NCBI GenBank assembly: GCA_036502575.1
Contig: DASXYL010000082.1
Coordinates: 16,295 to 80,294, forward strand
Source of the DNA: DASXRA01 sp036502575
GTDB taxonomy: Bacteria; Actinomycetota; Actinomycetes; Mycobacteriales; Jatrophihabitantaceae
DNA: 64,000 nt
Reading direction: 5' to 3'
The stretch's first letter is position 1, and every line of letters begins with the position of its first letter. The notes beneath the pieces were generated by a model. That model worked only from the letters and a program-made list of their open reading frames with translations, was not told the DNA's origin and did not search any database. Positions 33,950 through 43,576 of the stretch are shown here, piece after piece. The position numbers and the translations under genes are program-made.

Positions 33950-34947
33950 GACGCCTCCGCAAAGTGGCAGGCCGCCCAGTGATCCGGACGAACCTCCCGC
34001 AGGGCCGGCACTTCCTCGGCACAGATCGACTGCGCCATCCAGCATCGGGTCCGGAACCGGCATCCCGACGGCGGATCCAACGGACTGGGTACCTCGCCGG
34101 CGAGCACGATCCGCTCCCGACCCCCAGCGGTCTGCGATCCGGGTATCGCCGACAACAGCGCCTGCGTGTAAGGCATCCGGGGATCCGCGTACAGCTCGTT
34201 AGCCTCGGCGATCTCCACCAACTTGCCCAGATACATCACCCCGACTCGGTCGCTGATGTACTGCACGACGGACAGATCGTGGGCAATGAACAGGTAGGTC
34301 AGACCGAAGTCTGCCTGTAGTTCGCTGAGCAGGTTGAGCACCTGCGACTGCACCGACATGTCCAGCGCCGATACGGGCTCGTCGGCGAGCACGAACTTGG
34401 GCCGCAGGGCCAGCGCCCGGGCGATGCCGATCCGCTGCCGCTGACCTCCGCTGAATTCATGCGGAAACCGGTCGAGGTGTTCCTCGCGCAGGCCGACCAC
34501 GGACACCAGGTCGGCCACGCGCTGGTCCCGCTCGGCGCGGTTCAGGGTCCCCTGGACGAGCAGGCCTTCAGCGATGATCTCGCGGACCCGCATGCGTGGG
34601 TCGAGGCTGCCGTGCGGATCCTGGAAGATGACCTGTAGATCGCTGCGAAGACGCTTGAGGTTGCGGCCGGTGCGCGACAGCACGTCCTCGCCGTCGAAGA
34701 TCACCTCACCGGAGTGTGCCTTCTCCAACCGGACGATGGAGCGCCCCAGCGTGGACTTGCCGCAGCCGGATTCGCCGACCAGACCGAAGGTTTCGCCGCG
34801 GCGGATGGTGAAGGACACGTCGTCGACGGCGCGCACCCAATCCTGTCGTCGGCCCAGTGCACCCGAGCGGCTCGGGTAGTACGTCTTGAGGTTGCGCACG
34901 TCGAGCAGCACGTCATCCGCGGCCTCGGGGTTGTCGCTGTCGACCAT
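33946..34947 (-). CDS. Peptide ABC transporter ATP-binding protein, DppF/OppF type (module B)
   Basis: A 333-residue ATPase: Walker A 'GESGCGKST', signature 'SGGQRQRIGIARAL', Walker B 'FVLADEPVSALD', C-terminal 'GCRFRTRCWMAQSIC'. ATG 34947 is chosen over 34962 because GAGGAG lies 8 nt before it. Close relative of the module A DppF (11833-12864). Confidence 0.93.
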   Translation of the reverse strand: MVDSDNPEAADDVLLDVRNLKTYYPSRSGALGRRQDWVRAVDDVSFTIRRGETFGLVGESGCGKSTLGRSIVRLEKAHSGEVIFDGEDVLSRTGRNLKRLRSDLQVIFQDPHGSLDPRMRVREIIAEGLLVQGTLNRAERDQRVADLVSVVGLREEHLDRFPHEFSGGQRQRIGIARALALRPKFVLADEPVSALDMSVQSQVLNLLSELQADFGLTYLFIAHDLSVVQYISDRVGVMYLGKLVEIAEANELYADPRMPYTQALLSAIPGSQTAGGRERIVLAGEVPSPLDPPSGCRFRTRCWMAQSICAEEVPALREVRPDHWAACHFAEAS

Positions 34948-34982
34948 GTCGACACTCCTCATCGTCGGTATCGCTCGTCGGA

Positions 34983-35984
34983 TCAGTAGAGCCAGCAGGC
35001 GACCTGGCCCCCATCGCCGGCGTCCTTGAGCTCGGGCATGGTGGAACAGATGTCCATCGCCTTCGGGCATCGGGGCTGGAAGGGGCAACCCGGCGGCATC
35101 TGCAACGGATTCGGCACCGCCCCGCCGATGGTGTTCAACCGGCGTCCTTTCATCTGAGGGGTGGGGACCGAGGTCAGCAGCCCGGCTGTATACGGATGGC
35201 GGGGCGTGTCGATCACCTGGGCGACCGGGCCGCGCTCCATGACCCGGCCGCCGTACATGACCACCACCTGTTCGCACATCTCGGCTACGACGCCGATGTC
35301 GTGGGTGATGAGCAACACGGAGGTGTTGACCCGCTGGCGCAGGTCTCGGATGAGATCGAGGATCTGAGCCTGGATGGTCACGTCCAGCGCAGTCGTGGGC
35401 TCGTCGAGGATCAGCAGGTCCGGCTCGTTTGCCAGCGCCATCGCGATCGTGACCCGCTGGCGCATCCCGCCGCTCAGCTTGTGCGGATACTCGTGCACGC
35501 GCCGCCCCGGCGCGGAGATACCGACCATCGACAACAGCTCTACCGCCCGATCCATCGCCGCCCGGCGACTGAGATCCTGGTGCGCCTGCAATGCCTCGGC
35601 CACCTGCTTGCCGACCGGGTACACGGGGTTGAGGGCGCTCATCGGATCCTGGAACACCAGCGCCACGTCGCGGCCCCGAACCGCCCGCACCTCCCGTTCC
35701 GACAGGTTGACCAGGTCGCGGCCCTTGAACAGAATCTGACCGCTCGCGATGAAGCCCGGTGGCTCGATCAGCCGCATGATCGACAGCGACGTCACGCTCT
35801 TGCCGGAACCGGATTCGCCCACGATGCCGACGCTCGAGCCGGTCGCGATGTCGAAGCTGACCCCGTCCACGGCTCGGACCAGGCCCGAACGGGTCTTGAA
35901 ATGGGTCCGCAGATCCTTGACCTCGAGGAGTTCCTCACGCTGCCGGGCCGATGGCGTCATCTCGGCGAGAAGTTCGCTGCTCAT
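34983..35984 (-). CDS. Peptide ABC transporter ATP-binding protein, DppD/OppD type (module B)
   Basis: A 333-residue ATPase: Walker A 'GESGSGKSV', signature 'SGGMRQRVTIAMAL', Walker B 'LLILDEPTTALD', C-terminal 'GCPFQPRCPKAMDIC'. ATG 35984 overlaps the PanE-like stop (ATGA). Close relative of the module A DppD (12866-13828). Confidence 0.93.
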   Translation of the reverse strand: MSSELLAEMTPSARQREELLEVKDLRTHFKTRSGLVRAVDGVSFDIATGSSVGIVGESGSGKSVTSLSIMRLIEPPGFIASGQILFKGRDLVNLSEREVRAVRGRDVALVFQDPMSALNPVYPVGKQVAEALQAHQDLSRRAAMDRAVELLSMVGISAPGRRVHEYPHKLSGGMRQRVTIAMALANEPDLLILDEPTTALDVTIQAQILDLIRDLRQRVNTSVLLITHDIGVVAEMCEQVVVMYGGRVMERGPVAQVIDTPRHPYTAGLLTSVPTPQMKGRRLNTIGGAVPNPLQMPPGCPFQPRCPKAMDICSTMPELKDAGDGGQVACWLY

Positions 35985-37039
35985 GGTGAGCCGATCTCGA
36001 CGGGCGACGTCGCGGTGGGCAGCTGACTGCGCCGCAGGTGCTCCAGCTCGTCGAGGTTGGACACGCCACGGTCGCGACGGCCGTCCTCGATCTCGTGAAT
36101 CATCTGCACCACGCGCCGCGTCAGCGTCATCGCCAGTCCATGGTCGGCGCCGATGTCGGCGACAATGCCGATCTGATGGTCGACCTCGGTCCGCCGATGC
36201 CGCACTGCGAGATCTCGCCAGATGCCGCTGTGCGTCTTGTGATCGGAGCGCCGCCGCGCGACGAGCCGATCCAGCGACGCGTTGATGGCCATCCAATCGC
36301 GGGCCGGCCGCGGCACGTAGAGCGCCGGCTCCACATCGTCGAATGCAACCGGCTGCACGCGTTCCCGTGCGGCCACCTCATAGACCTCGCTGCCGAGGTC
36401 CACCATCAGCTCACGATAGGAATCGATCGCGTCGGCCATCGTCTCATCGGTGAGCGCCGAGCCGAACATCATGTTGGCGTAGCCGAGCTTGGCCCATAGG
36501 TAGCCCCAGATGTTGTCGGTGACCTCCACGGCGCCGAAGGGCAGCAACAACTCCCGCAGAGCCGCCAGCCGCTGTGACGTCCGACCGTCCAGCTCGCCGA
36601 GACGTACCGTGCCCGGCCCGCCGTAGCTGATCACGCCCGGGGACAGGTAGTCGGCCGAGAAGTTGACCAGGCAGCCGACCGTCCGTTCCGGGCCGACAAC
36701 GTGGGCGATCGTCCGCTCGCACAGACCGTTCTGCAGCGAGACGATCACCGAGTCGTCGGTCAGCAGCGGCAGCAGAGCCCGGGTGGCCGCCTCAGTGTCC
36801 TGTGCCTTCACCGCGAGCATCACGATGTCCAGCGGTCCGGCGAGATCCTCAGGCGCGGTGGCCTCGACCGAAGCCGTGAACGTCTCGTCGAAAGCCTCGA
36901 TACGCAGCCCGGCTGAGGTCATTGCCGCGACGTGCTCGACCGCCCGGTCGACGAGTTGCACCGAGGCCCTGCCCCGCGTGAGGTAGGCGCCGATCGTGCC
37001 GCCGATCGCACCGGCACCGACGATCGTGATGCGATTCAT
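35981..37039 (-). CDS. Ketopantoate reductase-family (PanE/ApbA) 2-oxo acid reductase
   Basis: A 352-residue protein with the N-terminal cofactor motif 'IVGAGAIGGTIGAYLTRG', 'MLAVKAQD', 'SLQNGLCE' and the C-terminal helical catalytic domain including 'LWAKLGYANMM' with the catalytic Lys. PanE relatives reduce 2-oxo acids with NADPH; in a catabolic operon it is unlikely to serve pantothenate synthesis. It lies between the amidohydrolase and DppD, a slot that is empty in module A, where the 2-hydroxyacid dehydrogenase comes after DppF instead. Confidence 0.87.
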   Translation of the reverse strand: MNRITIVGAGAIGGTIGAYLTRGRASVQLVDRAVEHVAAMTSAGLRIEAFDETFTASVEATAPEDLAGPLDIVMLAVKAQDTEAATRALLPLLTDDSVIVSLQNGLCERTIAHVVGPERTVGCLVNFSADYLSPGVISYGGPGTVRLGELDGRTSQRLAALRELLLPFGAVEVTDNIWGYLWAKLGYANMMFGSALTDETMADAIDSYRELMVDLGSEVYEVAARERVQPVAFDDVEPALYVPRPARDWMAINASLDRLVARRRSDHKTHSGIWRDLAVRHRRTEVDHQIGIVADIGADHGLAMTLTRRVVQMIHEIEDGRRDRGVSNLDELEHLRRSQLPTATSPVEIGSP

Positions 37040-38301
37040 GTCGCCCGGTCCGAACCGACGAGGGCAGGTGCGACACCGCCGCGGACCTGTCCGCCCTGCA
37101 GCACGAGGCGAACGTCGTGCAGATCGGACAGGTTCTGCAACGGATTTCCGCCGACGACCAGCACGTCCGCGGCCAGGCCGGGTTCGAGGGTGCCGACCTC
37201 GTCCGCGATGCCGAGGGTGGACGCCGCAGCCCCGGTCGCCGCCACCAGAGCCTGCATGCTCGACAACCCGCCGCGCCGCATCAACTCGAGTTCTTCGGGC
37301 AGTCCGTCGATCGGCGTGAAGCGCCAGCCGGCGTCGGTGCCGGCCACGAACTGCACGCCGGCAGAGAACAACTGGCCGAACTGGTCGAGGTTCGCCTCGA
37401 GCATCATGCTCCACTGATCGCGGAACGCCTGCTCGGCGGCGCTGAGCTCGGACTTGGCTCGCATGGCCTCGACGGCGAATCCCCCGACGGACAGGGTGGT
37501 CGTGATCGGGATGCCCGCGTTCGCGACCTTCTCGGCGATCTCCGGCTCGAACTTCTGGTTTCCGGCCGCGTCCACGATGAAGCCGGCGTGCTCCAACTGG
37601 TCCACGCCGGCGTCCACCGCATAAGAGATCGCCTCGGCGCACAGGCAGTGTGCCGTCACCTTGCGGCCGAGCCGATGCGCTTCGTCGGCGATCGCGGCCA
37701 GTTCCTCGGGCCGATAGGCCGGAAGGTAGGACGTGGTGTTGAGCGTCCCGCCGCCACTGGCCATCACCTTGATCGCATCGGCACCGAGTTTGGCCATCGT
37801 CCGGACCTTCTTGCGCAGCCCGTCCTCGCCGTCCGCCTCACCACCGAGATACCAGGTGTGGCCGCCCGTGATCGTGATCGGCTGGCCGCAGGCAAGAATC
37901 CGGGGACCGTGCCCGTGGCCCAATTCGAGCGCGCGCCGGACGTCGAACACGGTGCTGTGGAAACACCCGGTGTCGCGAACCGTCGTGATCCCGGCCGCCA
38001 GCGCCTTCGACGCGGCGAACGTCGAGGTCGCGACCAGAACGCCCTCCGGTTCGGCCACGATCTGCTCGAGCAGGACCCCCGTGCCCGGAAAGTTCAGGTG
38101 CACGTGGGAGTCGATCAGGCCGGGAACGATCGTGCACCCCGGTAGCTCGAACACCTCGGCGGTGGCGGGAACCAAACCCTCCGGTGGCCGGCCGGAGAAC
38201 GTGCCGACGACCTTCCCCTCGTCGATGACCAGCACGGCGTCGTCTACCGCGGCGGATCCGGTGCCGTCGATGAGCCGATCCGCTCGTATCACGGTGATCA
38301 A
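37036..38301 (-). CDS. Metal-dependent amidohydrolase, imidazolonepropionase/prolidase-like (module B)
   Basis: A 421-residue paralogue of the module A amidohydrolase: 'GLIDSHVHLNF', 'AIKVMASGGG', 'VTAHCL', 'QLEHAGF', 'GTDAGW'. The start appears to be TTG 38301, with GGAG 8 nt upstream; GTG 38292 is in frame but less well placed. Position between binding protein and the DppD side is the same in both modules, so substrate transport and this hydrolysis step appear linked. Confidence 0.88.
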   Translation of the reverse strand: MITVIRADRLIDGTGSAAVDDAVLVIDEGKVVGTFSGRPPEGLVPATAEVFELPGCTIVPGLIDSHVHLNFPGTGVLLEQIVAEPEGVLVATSTFAASKALAAGITTVRDTGCFHSTVFDVRRALELGHGHGPRILACGQPITITGGHTWYLGGEADGEDGLRKKVRTMAKLGADAIKVMASGGGTLNTTSYLPAYRPEELAAIADEAHRLGRKVTAHCLCAEAISYAVDAGVDQLEHAGFIVDAAGNQKFEPEIAEKVANAGIPITTTLSVGGFAVEAMRAKSELSAAEQAFRDQWSMMLEANLDQFGQLFSAGVQFVAGTDAGWRFTPIDGLPEELELMRRGGLSSMQALVAATGAAASTLGIADEVGTLEPGLAADVLVVGGNPLQNLSDLHDVRLVLQGGQVRGGVAPALVGSDRAT

Positions 38302-38350
38302 GGTCGAAGCTCCGTTCTCGGGGTGAGTACTGATGCGTTGTCGCCGGGGA

Positions 38351-39958
38351 TTACTTCGTCATCGATGCCGCGCCGAAGTACTCGAAGCCACCGCCGGAAT
38401 AGGTCAGGCCGGTCAGCTTCTTCGACGTCATCACCAGATCGACGTTCTCGTGAATGGGCATCAGCACGGCCTGGTCCATGATGATCTTCTGGGCCTGGGC
38501 GTACATGGCGAGCCGCTTGCTGGTGTCGGATTCGTGCTGAGCGCTGGTGATCAGGGTCGTCAGAGTCGGGTTGGTGTAGTGGCTCCAGTTGAAGTACTGG
38601 CCGGGCAGGAACCACAGGTGCAGCGCATCGGGGTCGACCGCGATGTACTGCAGCGGTGTCAGCGACATGTTGCCCTTGATGTTGGCGGCCAACCAGGCCG
38701 GTACGGCCAACTGGGTGACCTGGGCGTCCATGCCGACCTTGCGCAGGTAACCCTGGATGGCCTGCGCTATCAGGGGATACTCCGGCACCGAGGAGATCGC
38801 GGTGATGTTGATGCTCAACCGTTTGCCGTTCTTCTCCCAGAAGCCGTTGGACTTCGTCCAGCCGCCGGACTGCAACGTCGCCTCGGCCTTGGCCGGGTCG
38901 TACGGGTAGGCGTTCTCCAGCGAGGAGTCGTAGCCGGTCAACCCCTTCTGCAGCGGCGTATTGCTGGGCGCGAACACTCCGTCGTCGGCGACCTTGATCG
39001 CGCCTGGCTTGTCGACGGCGTACATGATCGCCTTGCGGACGGCGGGATCGCTGGTCGGCCAGCTGCCGGCGTTGATCGGGGCGAAGATGCCCATGCCGCT
39101 GATCGGGAACTCGATCGCGTTGTAGCGGTTGGTCTTCTTCAGCGTGTTCCAGAAGATGCCGGGCGTCTCCTGCATGAAGTCGGACTGACCACTCTGGAAC
39201 TGACTCACCCGGGCCTGGGAGCTGGGCACGATCTGGAAGGTGATCCCGGCAATGTCGGGCGGCCCGGTGTGCTTCGTCGCCGCCGGCCCCCACTGGTAGG
39301 CGTCGTTACGCTTGAGCACGACGCTCTGGTTCGGCTGGTAGCTCACGAACGAGAACGGCCCTGTGCCGACCGGATGCACTCCCACGTTCTTGCCGTACTT
39401 CTGGATCGCCGCCGGTGACTGGATGCCCAGGTAGGGCTCACCCAGCTGGGCCAGCAGCGGAGCATAGGGGGCGCTGCAACTGATGGCCACCGTGTACTGC
39501 GCGGTTGCCTTCGCCTTGGTGCACGGTCCGAGCAGGCCGAGGGAGATGTTGGACTGGGTCGCCTTGTCGGTGATGTAGTTGATGTTCGCGACCACCGACG
39601 AGGCATCGAACGCCGTGCCGTCGTGGAACTTCACCCCCTGACGAAGAGTGAAGGTGTACGTCTTGCCATCCGGTGACGTCGTCCACTTGGTGGCCAGGTC
39701 CGGCGTGATCTTGAAGTCCGGCGTCAGCCAGACCAGGGTGTCGAAGAGGTTCGAGTCGATCGGCCCGACGTCGCGGTTACCGGTTGTCGCCGGGTTGAGG
39801 GTGTCGACGGGTTCGGCCCACCCGAGGGTGAGCTTGGCTTGCTGGTCGACCGTTCCGCCTACACCTGAAGAGGAGCCGGTACTGGTGCAGGCAGCGATTA
39901 CACCAGCGAGCACGAGCGATAGGACGGCCGTCGGTGCGGATTTTCGGGAAAGCCTCAC
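38351..39958 (-). CDS. Extracellular solute-binding protein family 5 (lipoprotein), module B
   Basis: A 535-residue SBP_bac_5 protein with lipobox 'VIAAC' after a hydrophobic N-terminus. It has the family blocks 'DLATKWTTSPDGKTYTFTLR' and 'GVKFHDGTAFDASSV'. GTG 39958 has AAGGAG 8 nt upstream. It clearly resembles the module A protein through its length, including the final 'YSGGGFEYF', so the two importers probably take related solutes. Confidence 0.92.
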   Translation of the reverse strand: MRLSRKSAPTAVLSLVLAGVIAACTSTGSSSGVGGTVDQQAKLTLGWAEPVDTLNPATTGNRDVGPIDSNLFDTLVWLTPDFKITPDLATKWTTSPDGKTYTFTLRQGVKFHDGTAFDASSVVANINYITDKATQSNISLGLLGPCTKAKATAQYTVAISCSAPYAPLLAQLGEPYLGIQSPAAIQKYGKNVGVHPVGTGPFSFVSYQPNQSVVLKRNDAYQWGPAATKHTGPPDIAGITFQIVPSSQARVSQFQSGQSDFMQETPGIFWNTLKKTNRYNAIEFPISGMGIFAPINAGSWPTSDPAVRKAIMYAVDKPGAIKVADDGVFAPSNTPLQKGLTGYDSSLENAYPYDPAKAEATLQSGGWTKSNGFWEKNGKRLSINITAISSVPEYPLIAQAIQGYLRKVGMDAQVTQLAVPAWLAANIKGNMSLTPLQYIAVDPDALHLWFLPGQYFNWSHYTNPTLTTLITSAQHESDTSKRLAMYAQAQKIIMDQAVLMPIHENVDLVMTSKKLTGLTYSGGGFEYFGAASMTK

Positions 39959-40027
39959 GTGCGTGACTCCTTGTGGTCAGGGCACTGATGTCGATTGGAT
40001 GGGCAGCCGTCGGCGCCGACGGCGCGG

Positions 40028-40942
40028 TCAGGTTCGGGACAGGGTGGGATCCAGTTCGTCTCGCAGGCCGTCGCCGATCAGGTTCACGCCGACGACGAAC
40101 AGGGCCAGGAAGATGCCGGGGAACACGGTGATCCACCACGCCACGCTGACGTAGTTCTGGCCGTCGTTGAGGATCGCTCCCCACTCCGGCGTCGGGGGTT
40201 GCACGCCGAGCCCGATGAAACCCAGGGCGGCGATCCACAGGGCCGCGATGCCCAGCCAGGACGTGGTCAGCACGATGATCCCGGAGGCGACGTTCGGCAG
40301 GATGTGCCGGCGGATGACCTGCCATGAGCTCGATCCCAGGGTCACTGCGGCGTCGACGTAGGGCAGGTGGAGGATCTCGGTGGTCGCCCCGGCGACCAGC
40401 CGGGCGTATATGGGAACGAGGATCGCGGCAACTGCGATCACGCCGTTCGACAGGCCGGGTCCCAGTACGGCGGCCACTGCGAGGGCGAGCAGGATGCCCG
40501 GGAAGGCAAGCAGCAGGTCGACCAGGCGCATGATGACGAATCCCGTTACGCCGCCGAAGTATCCGGCTACGAGGCCGAGCGCCGTACCGATCGCGCCGCC
40601 CAGCAGGACCGTGCAGAGGCTTGCGAACATCGTCGTCCGGCCGCCGTACAGGACCCGGGAGAACAGGTCACGGCCGAACGAGTCGGCTCCCATCAGGTGC
40701 GCACCGGATGGGTGAGCGAACGTGGCCAGCGGGTTCTGGGCGTTCGGGTCTATCGAGGTGAGCAGCGGCGCGGCCAGCACCAGCGCCACCAGTATCAGGC
40801 AGATCACCGTGCCGGTGGCGAGACTTCGGTGCCTGAGCGCGCGCAGGATGCTCGTGCGTCGGGACAGCCTGGGGAGCATCGATTCGGTCGCCGGCGGGGC
40901 GATCACTACGCCGGCGGTGAGTTCGGCGGTGTCGGGCCTCAT
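40028..40942 (-). CDS. Peptide ABC transporter permease, DppC/OppC type (module B)
   Basis: A 304-residue permease with N-terminal helix 'VICLILVALVLAAPLL', 'HLMGADSFGRDLFSRVLYGGR' and the coupling-loop region 'DAAVTLGSSSWQVIRRHILPN'. ATG 40942 overlaps the DppB stop (ATGA). Confidence 0.92.
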   Translation of the reverse strand: MRPDTAELTAGVVIAPPATESMLPRLSRRTSILRALRHRSLATGTVICLILVALVLAAPLLTSIDPNAQNPLATFAHPSGAHLMGADSFGRDLFSRVLYGGRTTMFASLCTVLLGGAIGTALGLVAGYFGGVTGFVIMRLVDLLLAFPGILLALAVAAVLGPGLSNGVIAVAAILVPIYARLVAGATTEILHLPYVDAAVTLGSSSWQVIRRHILPNVASGIIVLTTSWLGIAALWIAALGFIGLGVQPPTPEWGAILNDGQNYVSVAWWITVFPGIFLALFVVGVNLIGDGLRDELDPTLSRT

Positions 40943-41880
40943 GCGCGTCCCCTTCCGCTGGCGGTTCTGACTCTGGGATCCAGCACGGGATAGAGCAGGT
41001 CGACGGCGAGGTTCGTCAGCGCGTAGAGGACGGCGATGATCAGCACCACCGCCTGCACGGTCAGGTAGTCCTTCGACAGGATCGACTGGACCAGCAGGCG
41101 ACCGATCCCTGGTCGGGAGAACACCGTTTCGACGATCACGACGCCGGAGATCAACTGCCCGATCTGCAGGCCGACGATGGTGAGGATCGGCAGCAGGGCG
41201 TTGCGAAGCACGTGACGGCGGAAGACCTGCGCCGCGCTGATTCCCTTTGCCCGCGCGGTGATGACGTGTTTCTGCACCTGGGCGTTGATGACGCTGGAGC
41301 GGACGAATCGCGCGTTGAACCCCATGCTGCCCAAGGCCAACGTCACGGCGGGGAGGACCAGCCCTTTGAGCGAGGTGCCGCCGACGACCTGGAAGATCGG
41401 CAGCTTCACGGCGAACAGCAAGATCAACAACAGGCCCAGCCAGAAGCTGGGGATCGACATGCAGACCAACGCGAAGCCCATGCCCAGCGTGTCGACCGCA
41501 CGATTGCGATGTCTCGCCGCGAGCACGCCGATGATCGAGCCGAAGAACAGCGACAGGGCCAAGCCGGCGAGCGTGAGCTGAAGCGTGGCCGGGAAGTTCG
41601 CCGCCAGCAGCGAACTGACCGGTCGCTGGTCTCCGTAGGAGTAGCCGAAGTCGCCGTGCAGGACGCGACCGATCCAATGCACGTACTGCGTCGGCACGGA
41701 CTGGTCGAGCCCGAGCTGGTGGTGCAGGCGCGCCACCAGGGTGTTGTCGCCGGCGTTGGTACCCAGCAGGGCTACGGCCGGGTCACCGGGGATGAGCCTG
41801 ATGATCATGAATACGAGGACGCTGATGCCGAAGGCCAGGCCGACGATGGCGGCCAGCCGGCGGAGCACGAAGTTGGTCAT
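40939..41880 (-). CDS. Peptide ABC transporter permease, DppB/OppB type (module B)
   Basis: A 313-residue permease: 'FVLRRLAAIVGLAFGISVLVF', 'RLIPGDP', and loop 'TARAKGISAAQVFRRHVLRNA'. ATG 41880 overlaps the amidase stop (ATGA). Confidence 0.92.
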   Translation of the reverse strand: MTNFVLRRLAAIVGLAFGISVLVFMIIRLIPGDPAVALLGTNAGDNTLVARLHHQLGLDQSVPTQYVHWIGRVLHGDFGYSYGDQRPVSSLLAANFPATLQLTLAGLALSLFFGSIIGVLAARHRNRAVDTLGMGFALVCMSIPSFWLGLLLILLFAVKLPIFQVVGGTSLKGLVLPAVTLALGSMGFNARFVRSSVINAQVQKHVITARAKGISAAQVFRRHVLRNALLPILTIVGLQIGQLISGVVIVETVFSRPGIGRLLVQSILSKDYLTVQAVVLIIAVLYALTNLAVDLLYPVLDPRVRTASGRGRA

Positions 41881-43328
41881 GCCGCCGACCCGTCCACGTC
41901 GCCCGGCGGCTGTCCGGTCCTGGCCATCGTGCCGTGCGGGCCGTCCGGGCGCAGCGCGGTCGTGCCGGTCCGGCTCTCGAGCGCCACCGCGGCGTCGAGG
42001 ATGGTGTTCTCCGACAGCCGGGCGCCGGCGAACTGGATCCCCGTCGGCAGCCCGTCGCGACCGAGGCCGTTGAGCACCGACACGGTCGGCGTCCCGGCGA
42101 GGACCCCCGCGAAGTTCAACGGCCGCCCGAACGCACCTGGCAGCATGTACTCGAAGTCCTCGTCGATCCGGGAGGCGACCACGCCGAGCGAAGGAGCGAC
42201 GACGGCGTCGTACTGGGCGGCGAACTCGCCGAAGCCGTCGGCGATCACGCGTCGGATCCGCTGCGCCCGGATGTAGTCGTGCGCCGGCAGCACCGCACCG
42301 GCGAGCCGATGCCCGCGGGCTTTGGCCGCGGTGAGTTCCACGGTGCGCCCGGCCGCGATGAACTCGTCGAAGGCGGCGTAGGCCTCCGCGCCGATCACCA
42401 CCTCCGCCACGTCGTCGTACGGGAAGTCCGGAAGCTCGACCTGCTCCAGGGTGCCGATCTCGGCGAGAGCCGCCAATGAGGCGTCGAAGTTCGCGGTCAC
42501 CTCGGCCTCGGCGCCGTCGCAGGATCCGGCGATGACACCGAAGCGAAAGCCCCTCTGACGCACGCGCGACCGGCGGTACCGGTACCGCTCCGTGAGGCTG
42601 GCCGGATCCCGCGGATCAGGGCCGGCCATTGCCTCGAGCACGAGCCCGCAGTCATCGGCACGGCGGCACATCGGCCCGAGCCGGTCGAGCGTCCAGCACA
42701 GCGTCATGGCGCCGGCACGACTGACCCGCCCATACGTGGCGCGCAGGCCGGCCGTACCGGTGAACGCGGCCGGCAGCAAGATGGAGCCGCCGGTGTCACT
42801 GCCGATCGCGAAAGGCAGCGCGGCTGCGCCGACCGCGGCGGCCGGGCCGCTGGACGACCCGTTCGTCCACCGACCGGTGTGCCACGGATTGCCGGGCGGA
42901 CCGGTGATCGACGCGTTCGGATTGTCGTAGCCCATTCCGCCGGCGAGCTCGATGGTGGCGACCTTGGCGAGGAGCACCGCGCCGGCGTCGCGCAGCTTGC
43001 GAGTGACAGTGGCCTCGCGGTCGAAGCGCTGGTCGGGGAACGCGCCCCACGTCGTCGGCGCTCCGACGACGCTGATGATGTCCTTGAGACCGTAGGGGAT
43101 TCCGTGCAGCGGGCCACGATCCAGCCCGTCGCGCAGTTCGGCCTCGGCCAAGGTGGCCTCGCGATGGGCGATGTCGTCGGTGATCGTGACGACGGCGTTC
43201 AGGGTGCGACCGATCTGGTCGAGCCGGCGCAGGTAGATCTCGGTCAGCTCCGTCGGGGAGACCTGACCGGTACGAAGGAGCGCACCGAGTTCACGAATGC
43301 TCAGGAAGGCGAGATCGTCCTCGTTCAC
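41877..43328 (-). CDS. Amidase (amidase-signature family), module B
   Basis: A 483-residue amidase-signature enzyme: catalytic Lys in 'GIPYGLKDIISV', serine pair in 'TNGSSSGPAAAVGA' and 'GSDTGGSI'. Similar to GatA, AtzF and AtzE-type hydrolases. GTG 43328 overlaps the stop of a small gene (GTGA) that looks like an amidase partner subunit, supporting a two-subunit enzyme of AtzEG type. Confidence 0.9.
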   Translation of the reverse strand: MNEDDLAFLSIRELGALLRTGQVSPTELTEIYLRRLDQIGRTLNAVVTITDDIAHREATLAEAELRDGLDRGPLHGIPYGLKDIISVVGAPTTWGAFPDQRFDREATVTRKLRDAGAVLLAKVATIELAGGMGYDNPNASITGPPGNPWHTGRWTNGSSSGPAAAVGAAALPFAIGSDTGGSILLPAAFTGTAGLRATYGRVSRAGAMTLCWTLDRLGPMCRRADDCGLVLEAMAGPDPRDPASLTERYRYRRSRVRQRGFRFGVIAGSCDGAEAEVTANFDASLAALAEIGTLEQVELPDFPYDDVAEVVIGAEAYAAFDEFIAAGRTVELTAAKARGHRLAGAVLPAHDYIRAQRIRRVIADGFGEFAAQYDAVVAPSLGVVASRIDEDFEYMLPGAFGRPLNFAGVLAGTPTVSVLNGLGRDGLPTGIQFAGARLSENTILDAAVALESRTGTTALRPDGPHGTMARTGQPPGDVDGSAA

Positions 43329-43576
43329 GTGGCTGCTCCGTCCTTGCCACACACGATGAAGATCGGCTCCTGATCGTTGGTCAGCGGGAAATGGTGAAGT
43401 CGCTCCGTGGCAGCGAGCTGTACTGCGATTCGGTCCTCGAGTTCGGCCAGCTGGTCGTCGGTCAGGGCGTCGCCGTGACGCAACGAGACGATCTCGACGA
43501 GCCGATCGCGGACGCTCTCGGTGGTGGCCGGGTCCAGCTGGGGGTAGGTCGACCCCGCCGCGGTGCGCGTGGTCAT
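43325..43576 (-). CDS. Small amidase partner (AtzG/GatC-like, tentative)
   Basis: 83 residues, mostly helical, ending 'LHHFPLTNDQEPIFIVCGKDG'. The 'PLxNxxEP' tail resembles small proteins encoded next to amidases, such as AtzG (1-carboxybiuret hydrolase small subunit) and GatC-like helpers that stabilise the large subunit. It overlaps both neighbours (GTGA and ATGA), so stoichiometric production with the amidase is likely. The family call rests on the tail and context. Confidence 0.65.
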   Translation of the reverse strand: MTTRTAAGSTYPQLDPATTESVRDRLVEIVSLRHGDALTDDQLAELEDRIAVQLAATERLHHFPLTNDQEPIFIVCGKDGAAT

